Source: Bacillota bacterium
GTDB taxonomy: Bacteria > Bacillota > Clostridia > Tissierellales > Peptoniphilaceae
DNA: 10,624 nt
NCBI GenBank assembly: GCA_023418835.1
Contig: JAEZYW010000233.1
Location: forward strand, 1 to 10,624
Direction of reading: 5' to 3'
The notes under the pieces were generated by a model. It saw only the letters and a program-made list of their open reading frames with translations. It had not been told where the DNA came from and made no database searches. The position numbers and the translations under genes were made by a program. Positions 5,622 to 10,624 of the stretch are shown here, in pieces (within the stretch, counting starts at the first letter, position 1; each line of letters opens with the position of its first letter).

Positions 5622-7481
5622 GTGAACAAATTGAATGATAAAAATAATGCTTTATATTTAAAAATATATAGGTGGCTTGGTTTCATCATGTCCATCATTC
5701 ATGTAGCGGCATTTACTTTTTTTCCACTTAAAAGTGGCGTTCTTTATGCGATTCACTTAATGTTTGGACTTTCTTTAATATTTATATCATTAAATATAAG
5801 TGGCAGAAACAATAAAATTGTTAATCTGGTTTTCTTGTTAATATCTATTATTATTAATTCTTATATACTTATTGATTATGATTCATTTGCTATGAGAATT
5901 CAAGTTTTTCCTAATAATATTGACATTATAATGGGCATTATTGCAACTATTACGGTGTTGTATGCATCACAAAAGACTGTTGGATGGGGTTTAACTTCAA
6001 TAGTTTTAGTAGCAATTGCGTATCCATTTTTAGGGAAATTTTTACCAGGAATCCTAGGACATGGTGGCTATAATATAAATAGAGTTTTTTCAACCATTTT
6101 TAGTGAACAAGGGATATTTGGAACTGCGTTAGGTGTTTCTGCTACAAATGTATTTTTATACTTATTATTTGCATCTTTCTTAGCTGCTTCGGGAGCAGAT
6201 GTGATTTTTCAAGATCTTGCAATATCAATAGCGGGTAAAACAAGAGGAGGGCCAGCAAAAATTTCTGCAATAAGTAGTGCCTTTTTTGGATCAATTTCTG
6301 GTAGTGCAGTTGCCAATGTAGTTAGCACAGGATCATTCACTATACCTTTAATGATTGGAAGAGGTTATAAAAGAAAATTTGCAGGTGCAGTTGAAGCTGT
6401 TGCATCAACTGGTGGACAAATCATGCCACCAATTATGGGTGCGGCTGCATTTATTCTAGCTGATGCAGCAAATACACCATATAACTTAGTTGCAATAGGA
6501 GCGATGTTTCCAGCATTGATGTATTATTTTAGCTTATTTGTTATGGTTGATATAGAGTCAGTTAAAACAGGTATGGTTGGGTTAGAAGACTCTGAGATAC
6601 CTAATGTGAATGATGTTTTAAAAAAGAGTATCAAGTTATTTGCTCCTTTAGCTGTTTTGTTGGTTTTATTACTTGGAGTAAAAACTACACCAATGAAGGC
6701 TGCAATATATTCCATATTGTCAATAATAGTATTATTGATTTTTGACGAAGATATTAAATTAAACTTGGAATTGCTTTTAGAAATAGGTAAACAAACAGGA
6801 AAGTCGGCTCAACAAGTAATTGCTGCATGTGCTGCTTCAGGTATTGTTGTTGCAATGCTTTCGTTAACGGGATTAGGCTTGAAGATTTCTAATATTATTA
6901 TTAGGTTTGCTGGTGGCAATATTATTGGTAGTTTGGTTTTGGCTATGATAGTTTGCATGGTTCTTGGTATGGGACTGCCAACGACAGCTGCATATATTAT
7001 TGCGTCTTCATCTGTAGCGCCTGCTTTAATTGATATTGGTATAGAGCCATTTGCAGCACACTTATTTATACTTTATTATGCTTGTATATCTGCAATAACT
7101 CCTCCTGTAGCTGTTGCATCATATGCAGCTGCGGGTTTAGCAGGTAGCAATCCAATGGAAGTCGGATGGGAGGCTGTTCGCCTTGGAATCGTAGCGTACA
7201 TTGTGCCGTTTGCGTTTGTTTTAAATCAAAAACTTTTAGTTGTTATAACTGGGTTTAGCTTAGAGGTATTAATAGATTTACTCTTTGCTTCTATCACTAG
7301 CTTGGGTATTGCATTTTCCATACAAGGATGGTTATTTAAAAAAATTAATATGCCGACGAGGATTCTGATATTTGTGTTAAGTATAGTAATGCTAAGTCCT
7401 AATAATTTAATTTGTGCAATATCAGCGGTAATATTAATAATTTTAGGACTTATTAATAGAAGAGGTAATGTTAAAATATAA
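5622..7481 (+). CDS. TRAP transporter permease, 4TM/12TM fusion (TAXI type)
   Basis: This is the 619-aa integral membrane subunit, with the small (DctQ-like, about residues 1-135) and large (DctM-like) TRAP subunits fused, as is usual for TAXI systems. It uses an ion gradient to import the solute handed over by the adjacent receptor. The large-subunit signatures are clear: RGGPAKISAISSAFFGSISG (208-227), followed by VEAVASTGGQIMPPIMGAAA (257-276), and in the second half GMGLPTTAAYIIASSSVAPA (449-468) and ITPPVAVASYAAAGLAG (492-508). Many hydrophobic segments follow one another throughout. The C-terminus (about 540-615) adds further membrane helices and ends in basic residues. The start is not fully certain: GTG at 5622 lies 4 nt behind AAAGG, and an in-frame TTG at 5631 lies 13 nt behind it. 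A terminator follows, so the operon has two genes. Confidence 0.92.
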   Translation: MNKLNDKNNALYLKIYRWLGFIMSIIHVAAFTFFPLKSGVLYAIHLMFGLSLIFISLNISGRNNKIVNLVFLLISIIINSYILIDYDSFAMRIQVFPNNIDIIMGIIATITVLYASQKTVGWGLTSIVLVAIAYPFLGKFLPGILGHGGYNINRVFSTIFSEQGIFGTALGVSATNVFLYLLFASFLAASGADVIFQDLAISIAGKTRGGPAKISAISSAFFGSISGSAVANVVSTGSFTIPLMIGRGYKRKFAGAVEAVASTGGQIMPPIMGAAAFILADAANTPYNLVAIGAMFPALMYYFSLFVMVDIESVKTGMVGLEDSEIPNVNDVLKKSIKLFAPLAVLLVLLLGVKTTPMKAAIYSILSIIVLLIFDEDIKLNLELLLEIGKQTGKSAQQVIAACAASGIVVAMLSLTGLGLKISNIIIRFAGGNIIGSLVLAMIVCMVLGMGLPTTAAYIIASSSVAPALIDIGIEPFAAHLFILYYACISAITPPVAVASYAAAGLAGSNPMEVGWEAVRLGIVAYIVPFAFVLNQKLLVVITGFSLEVLIDLLFASITSLGIAFSIQGWLFKKINMPTRILIFVLSIVMLSPNNLICAISAVILIILGLINRRGNVKI

Positions 7482-7500
7482 AACAATAAAATAAAACTAG

Positions 7501-7553
7501 ACCTACCTGTTTAGAGACTCGTTAAAGATTTTTTCTAGAAGGTAGGTTTTTTT
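7501..7553 (+). terminator. Terminator of the TRAP operon
   Basis: ACCTACCT (7501-7508) pairs with AGGTAGGT (7540-7547), followed by a run of seven Ts (7547-7553). The loop is long (31 nt). It starts 20 bases after the permease stop codon. Confidence 0.7.
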
Positions 7554-7611
7554 CATATAATTAACATTTTTTAATTATTAATATTATTTAGTTGAAACCT
7601 TTAAAAGTCTA

Positions 7612-7640
7612 TTGAATATAACTTTTTCAAGATGTATTAT
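7612..7640 (+). promoter_or_regulatory. Promoter of the riboswitch-folT transcript
   Basis: TTGAAT (7612-7617) and TATTAT (7635-7640) are spaced by 17 nt. This places the transcription start near 7647, about 10 bases before the aptamer. Confidence 0.65.
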
Positions 7641-7656
7641 AGTAGATGTAAGAATC

Positions 7657-7738
7657 AGGGTAGGCACCTTGACGTTAAGTGACTAGAAATGGGACGTTGT
7701 TCTAGTACGAAAAATTTATTTGCGATCAGGTAGCCGCG
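7657..7738 (+). ncRNA. Tetrahydrofolate (THF) riboswitch aptamer
   Basis: The stretch contains the conserved THF-riboswitch words in order: GTAGG near the start, CGTTAAGTG (7673-7681), AATGGGACGTTG (7688-7699), ACGAA (7707-7711), and a 3' GGTAGCCGC (7729-7737) in place of the usual CATTGCATCCGC-type end. The pairing supports it: GGC-ACC-TGA (7663-7672) pairs with TCA-GGT-A-GCC (7726-7735) with small bulges, and ACTAGAA (7682-7688) pairs perfectly with TTCTAGT (7700-7706). These riboswitches bind reduced folates and repress folate transport or synthesis genes, matching the FolT-like gene downstream. I recognised it from the motif pattern; a covariance search would settle the exact borders. Confidence 0.85.
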
Positions 7739-7741
7739 TTC

Positions 7742-7786
7742 ACTGCTTAATAGGATCTTCCTTTTTAAGCAGTAATAAAAGGAGGA
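7742..7786 (+). promoter_or_regulatory. Riboswitch expression platform with SD-sequestering hairpin
   Basis: Two hairpins compete. ACTGCTTAA (7742-7750) pairs with TTAAGCAGT (7765-7773), leaving the ribosome binding site free. Alternatively, TCTTCCTTTT (7756-7765) pairs over 10 bp (one G-U) with AAAAGGAGGA (7777-7786), which is the Shine-Dalgarno sequence of folT. They cannot form together without a pseudoknot. There is no T-run, so control should be on translation. Which one the ligand favours is an inference. Confidence 0.55.
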
Positions 7787-7789
7787 TAT

Positions 7790-8695
7790 ATGGAGAAGTA
7801 TAAGATTTCTGCAAAGAGCTGGATTACTATAGTAATCCTGAGTATTTTGAGTGCTTTGGCTCTTAGATTTAACACAAGACCCAGCTTATATGTTGGGCTA
7901 GTTGTTGCAGCCATTGGCATTTTGTTTATTGGATTTAATTCTAATAAGGTAATAGGCAGTATATTAGGAGTTATAACCCTTGGTGGAGGGTTGTTTCTAA
8001 GAAGATTTTATCCAGAGGTGAGTACTCTTACTGGGGAAAAGTTAGAAGCTTTTTTAATCAAACTAAATGAATACAATAGTTTTTTGGAAAAGTATTTAAT
8101 ATTAATTATTGTATTAGGAGGATTAATTGGTCTATTAGGTGGCGCAGTAGGAGAAATAACTAGAGAGGATAGAAGTAATAAGTTTTCTACTAATAGGATA
8201 ACTTATATTGCAATTTTTGTAGCCCTCAGTGTGGCTATTAATACTGCGCGTGTAGGAAGTATTAGTTTTGGAGGTTTTCCAATAATTTTATCTGGGTATT
8301 TTCTAGGACCGATTAATGGATTTATTGTAGGAGCTCTTGCAGATGTAATTGGATTTATTGTAAGACCTTCTGCAACGGGAGGATTTAACCCGCTGTTTAT
8401 TTTAACTTCTGCACTGACAGGTTTTATACCTGTGGTTGTGACAAGACTTTTAGGGGAAAGATATCCAAATTTTAGTTTTCCAAAGGTACTTGCCGGCGTC
8501 TTTGTGGGACAGATAATAACTTCTGTAATAATGGTGCCATTTTTCAGAGTAATACTATTTGGCGGCAATACATTTTTATTTTTTGCATCAAGTGCCCTTG
8601 CTAGACAGGCTTTTAACATCCCGTTGTATGGATTTTTAATTAATACGGTAAATGAGTCTTTAAAGCGCTCGGTGAATTTTGATAGAATTAGATGA
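7790..8695 (+). CDS. folT: FolT-like folate ECF transporter S component with N-terminal extension
   Basis: This is a 301-aa membrane protein. About residues 136-300 match a folate-type ECF substrate-binding (S) component: ISFGGFPIILSGYFLGPING (158-177), followed by VGALADVIGFIVRP (180-193), GGFNPLFILTSALTGFIPV (197-215) and several helices to the end. An AxxxA motif in its first helix (A141-A145, repeated to A149) fits the surface that contacts the EcfT subunit. The THF riboswitch upstream supports folate as substrate. Typical S components are about 170-200 aa; this one adds about 130 residues with four more predicted membrane helices (about 11-25, 33-49, 53-70, 103-120) of unknown function. 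The ATG at 7790 follows AAGGAGG by 4 nt. The gene is alone, so the EcfA/A'/T energising module must be elsewhere. A strong terminator follows. Confidence 0.82.
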   Translation: MEKYKISAKSWITIVILSILSALALRFNTRPSLYVGLVVAAIGILFIGFNSNKVIGSILGVITLGGGLFLRRFYPEVSTLTGEKLEAFLIKLNEYNSFLEKYLILIIVLGGLIGLLGGAVGEITREDRSNKFSTNRITYIAIFVALSVAINTARVGSISFGGFPIILSGYFLGPINGFIVGALADVIGFIVRPSATGGFNPLFILTSALTGFIPVVVTRLLGERYPNFSFPKVLAGVFVGQIITSVIMVPFFRVILFGGNTFLFFASSALARQAFNIPLYGFLINTVNESLKRSVNFDRIR

Positions 8696-8700
8696 TCCAC

Positions 8701-8734
8701 ACTCCTCTTAGGACAGCTCCTAAGGGGAGTTTTT
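8701..8734 (+). terminator. Terminator of folT
   Basis: A 13-bp stem, ACTCCTCTTAGGA (8701-8713) and TCCTAAGGGGAGT (8718-8730), has one T-G pair, a CAGC tetraloop and five Ts at the end. Confidence 0.9.
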
Positions 8735-8765
8735 AATTTAATTCAGCACTATTATAAATGAATTG

Positions 8766-8794
8766 TAGAAATAATTTTAAATTAGTTGTATAAT
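8766..8794 (+). promoter_or_regulatory. Promoter of the ABC-F leader and gene
   Basis: A perfect -10 box TATAAT (8789-8794) lies 17 nt downstream of a weaker -35 box TAGAAA (8766-8771). Transcription would start near 8801, just before the AAGGAGGGGG site. Confidence 0.65.
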
Positions 8795-8821
8795 GTGTTT
8801 AATAACATAAGGAGGGGGAAG

Positions 8822-8833
8822 ATGAGAATATAA
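8822..8833 (+). CDS. Three-codon leader ORF (MRI) before the ABC-F gene
   Basis: ATG AGA ATA TAA sits 6 nt behind a very strong ribosome binding site (GGAGG at 8811-8815, extended by more Gs). No other start codon is well placed for this site. A minimal uORF at this place is typical of antibiotic-responsive leaders, where a stalled ribosome changes RNA folding. Coding function of the tripeptide itself is not implied. Confidence 0.45.
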   Translation: MRI

Positions 8834-8838
8834 TCAAT

Positions 8839-8898
8839 ATGGAAAAACGAAAATTTATTGTGCCCATTTTGGGAGTAATTTTGTTGCCTATTGATTAA
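8839..8898 (+). CDS. 19-codon leader peptide ORF before the ABC-F gene
   Basis: An ATG five bases after the MRI stop opens a 19-residue ORF, MEKRKFIVPILGVILLPID. It is basic at the start and then hydrophobic. Its own ribosome binding site is not evident, since the strong site is about 20 nt upstream, so reinitiation after the tripeptide uORF is the likely route. Its stop codon touches the first of three related segments of the attenuator, which places a terminating ribosome where it could influence folding. Confidence 0.45.
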   Translation: MEKRKFIVPILGVILLPID

Positions 8899-8969
8899 AT
8901 CTACCCAGCTTCTACAGAATCTTCTTCTGTTTGTTTTGCGTGATAATCTACCGGCGGGTAGATTTTTTT
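8898..8969 (+). terminator. Attenuator terminator in the ABC-F leader
   Basis: AATCTACC (8945-8952) and GGTAGATT (8957-8964) form an 8-bp stem with a GGCG loop, followed by T7 (8963-8969). An earlier copy AATCTACCC (8898-8906) can pair with GGGTAGATT (8956-8964) over 9 bp instead. Between them is a small ACAGAA/TTCTGT hairpin (8914-8930). A terminator ahead of a resistance-type gene, with two alternative partners for one strand, indicates transcription attenuation. Confidence 0.7.
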
Positions 8970-8989
8970 ATGGGCAGTTAGGAGGTTTT

Positions 8990-10537
8990 ATGTTAGTTAT
9001 AAAAAATTTAGAATTATATATGAAAAAAGATTTGCGTTTATTGTTAAAAGACTTTAATTTTTCTTTAAATTCGAAAGATAAAGTGGCATTAATTGGCGAA
9101 GAAGGAAATGGAAAATCCACGTTGCTAAAATGTATATTTGATTCTCGTCTAATAGAAGATTATGTAGAAATAAAAGGTGAAATAAATAAAAGTGATGAAA
9201 TAATTGGATATTTGCCTCAAAGGCTTTCCGAAAAAATACTCGATGTCACAGTTTCGAACTTTATCTTCGAAAACATTCTAGATGTGGATTACAAATATTT
9301 GTATGAACTTATAAGGGATTTAAGTATAGAGGAAGAGCTGATTTATAGCGATGTTTCTTTAGGGGATTTGTCTGGTGGAGAAAAAATTAAGATCCAATTA
9401 CTAAAAATAATGTTAGATAATCCCACGCTGCTTTTGTTAGATGAGCCATCAAATGATTTAGATATGGACTCCATATTGGCTTTGGAACAATTTATTATTA
9501 ATTCCAAATTGCCTATAATGTTTGTATCCCATGATGAAGTTTTATTAGAAAAATGTGCCAATACTATTATTCACATAGAACAGTTGATGAAAAAAAGTGA
9601 GCCTAAATATACTATCTCTAAAAAATCTTACAGTGATTACATCAACACTAGATATATTCAAATAAGGAATACAGAAAGGATAGCAAACAAAGAAAGGGAA
9701 ATTATAGATGAAAAGAAAGAAAGATATAGAAGAATTTACGAAAAAGTAGAAAGGGCTCAAAGAGAAGTTTCTAGACAATTGCCTTCAGTTGGGAAAAATT
9801 TAAAGGACAAAATGCATACTATAAAAAGTATGGGAAGACGCTTTGAAAAAGAAGAGGAAAATTTAACACAAAAACCTGATTACGAAGAGTCGATTTCTAT
9901 AAAATTCGATGAAGAAGAAATTCTTCCCAATGGAAAAAAAGTTTTGGAGTTTTCTTTGGATAAGTTAACTATAGAAGATAAGGTGTTAAGCGAAAACATT
10001 AATTTAGAGATAACAGGACCTAAGAAAATCTGTATAGTGGGGAAAAATGGAATAGGAAAAACGACTTTAATTAGAAAAATAATGGAGAACATTAAAAAAG
10101 ATGTAAGTTTCTTTTATATGTCTCAGGATTATTTGGAAACTATGAACAATTCCATTACACCTGTTGAATATTTAAAAAAAGACGATACAAAAGATGAAAA
10201 CACTAGAGTAAGAACTTACTTGGGCAGTCTAAAATTTACTAAAGAAGAAATGGATAGAAAAATTTCTGAACTCTCTGGTGGGCAAGTGGCAAAACTGTTT
10301 TTTTCCAATATGATCTCAGGAGAGTTTCAAGTTTTAATTTTAGATGAGCCTACGAGAAATTTGTCTCCATTATCTGGTCCGGAAATTAGAAACGCTTTGA
10401 AAAATTTTACGGGTTGTATAATTTCTGTCTCCCACGATAGAAAATATTTAGAGGAGGTTTGTGACTATTTGTATTTATTAAATTCTGATGGATTAATAAA
10501 TATTGATAAAGAAAAGTATTTAGAAAAATACTGTTAA
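8990..10537 (+). CDS. ABC-F antibiotic resistance (ribosomal protection) ATPase
   Basis: This 515-aa soluble protein has two ABC ATPase domains and no membrane segments. ABC1 has Walker A GEEGNGKST (36-44), signature LSGGE (127-131), Walker B LLLLDEP (147-153) and switch H181. ABC2 has Walker A GKNGIGKTT (351-359), LSGGQ (428-432), LILDEP (449-454) and H482. Between them is a charged, helical linker (about 185-320) as in ABC-F proteins, which bind the ribosomal E site and, in resistance members, displace antibiotics from the peptidyl-transferase centre. The DEPTRNLSPLSGPEIR segment (452-467) is like that of clostridial Lsa/Vga/CplR-type proteins, which act on pleuromutilins, lincosamides and streptogramin A; the exact spectrum is inferred. 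The ATG at 8990 follows TAGGAGG by 4 nt. The frame is open upstream to a TTG at 8891, but that stretch is the attenuator RNA. The attenuated leader supports an inducible resistance role. Confidence 0.88.
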   Translation: MLVIKNLELYMKKDLRLLLKDFNFSLNSKDKVALIGEEGNGKSTLLKCIFDSRLIEDYVEIKGEINKSDEIIGYLPQRLSEKILDVTVSNFIFENILDVDYKYLYELIRDLSIEEELIYSDVSLGDLSGGEKIKIQLLKIMLDNPTLLLLDEPSNDLDMDSILALEQFIINSKLPIMFVSHDEVLLEKCANTIIHIEQLMKKSEPKYTISKKSYSDYINTRYIQIRNTERIANKEREIIDEKKERYRRIYEKVERAQREVSRQLPSVGKNLKDKMHTIKSMGRRFEKEEENLTQKPDYEESISIKFDEEEILPNGKKVLEFSLDKLTIEDKVLSENINLEITGPKKICIVGKNGIGKTTLIRKIMENIKKDVSFFYMSQDYLETMNNSITPVEYLKKDDTKDENTRVRTYLGSLKFTKEEMDRKISELSGGQVAKLFFSNMISGEFQVLILDEPTRNLSPLSGPEIRNALKNFTGCIISVSHDRKYLEEVCDYLYLLNSDGLINIDKEKYLEKYC

Positions 10538-10559
10538 TAAAATAAATATTAAATTAAAA

Positions 10560-10624
10560 GAGACTGTAAAATAGTTTGTGTATGAAGTTCCTCCTGATTA
10601 AGATAGAATAAACTTAATCAGGAG
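10560..10624. mobile_element. Possible edge of a second insertion sequence (IS256-like), cut by the window
   Basis: After the ABC-F stop codon the sequence AGAGACTGTAAAATAGTTTG (from 10560), continuing TGTATG, resembles the terminal repeats of IS256-family (mutator) elements. About 30 bases further in, a perfect 12-bp inverted repeat follows (10591-10624), the same layout as the hairpin just inside the IS3 element at the window start. The element body lies outside the window, so this rests on resemblance only. Confidence 0.35.
10591..10624. repeat. Perfect 12-bp inverted repeat at the window end
   Basis: CTCCTGATTAAG (10591-10602) and CTTAATCAGGAG (10613-10624) are separated by 10 nt. It is either the terminator hairpin of the ABC-F gene, whose T-run would be outside the window, or an IS-end hairpin. 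Confidence 0.75.

Noticed and set aside
8203..8700. 165-codon open frame on the minus strand opposite folT
   Set aside because: It is an antisense shadow of a membrane protein gene, with no plausible ribosome binding site, a composition that does not resemble a known family, and a start inside the folT terminator region.
8891..8989. In-frame N-terminal extension of the ABC-F protein starting at a TTG
   Set aside because: The stretch overlaps the leader terminator and repeated RNA segments, has no ribosome binding site of its own, and the ATG at 8990 has a perfect TAGGAGG; ABC-F proteins begin close to the first strand as in MLVIKNLEL.
1..10624. CRISPR array, tRNA or rRNA genes, prophage genes, toxin-antitoxin pairs
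   Set aside because: No regularly spaced repeats, no tRNA-like cloverleaf or rRNA motifs, and no phage or toxin protein families were recognised in any frame.

Overview
The window comes from a low-GC, probably anaerobic Firmicute of the Clostridia/Tissierellia type. The base composition is very AT-rich, ribosome binding sites are strong AGGAGG-type, genes often start with GTG or TTG, and intrinsic terminators are frequent. A THF riboswitch on a folate ECF gene, a TAXI-type TRAP transporter and a clostridial-style ABC-F gene with a leader attenuator all fit this. The genus cannot be fixed from the sequence alone.

Layout. (1) Positions 1-1541 hold an almost complete IS3-family (IS150-like) insertion sequence on the minus strand. 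It has orfA, an orfB that lacks its own N-terminal start and is reached by -1 frameshifting, imperfect terminal inverted repeats, and an inward-facing hairpin terminator at its left end. (2) A small glutaredoxin-like gene lies on the minus strand (1826-2056), after a short gap containing a large unexplained palindrome. (3) Divergent from it, a DapA/NanA-superfamily aldolase overlaps a PPC/DUF296 protein gene (2206-3511), ending in a terminator. (4) A Crp/Fnr-family regulator (3723-4403) has its own promoter and terminator. (5) A two-gene TAXI-TRAP transporter operon (4609-7481) encodes a receptor lipoprotein and a fused 4TM/12TM permease, again ending in a terminator. (6) A tetrahydrofolate riboswitch with a candidate Shine-Dalgarno-sequestering hairpin precedes a FolT-like ECF substrate-binding protein that has an unusual four-helix N-terminal extension (7612-8734). 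(7) An ABC-F antibiotic-resistance-type ATPase (8990-10537) sits behind a leader with a promoter, tiny uORFs and a terminator, arranged as a drug-inducible attenuator. (8) The last ~65 bases look like the beginning of another insertion sequence, with a 12-bp inverted repeat that ends exactly at the window edge.

How the genes fit together. Parts 3-5 read as one local module: a TRAP transporter that would import an organic-acid type solute, a class I aldolase/dehydratase that could cleave or dehydrate an oxo-acid, a small PPC-domain protein translationally coupled to the aldolase, and a Crp-like regulator that could control both sides. No substrate can be assigned from the sequence. Parts 6 and 7 are independent single-gene units, each controlled by a 5' RNA leader (folate sensing; translation/antibiotic sensing). 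With IS-like sequence at both ends, the region has the look of accessory DNA, though no target duplication can be seen.

The most notable items are the leader attenuator of the ABC-F gene, the riboswitch with its anti-SD hairpin and extended FolT, and the aldolase/PPC/Crp/TAXI module with its atypical active-site and metal-site motifs.
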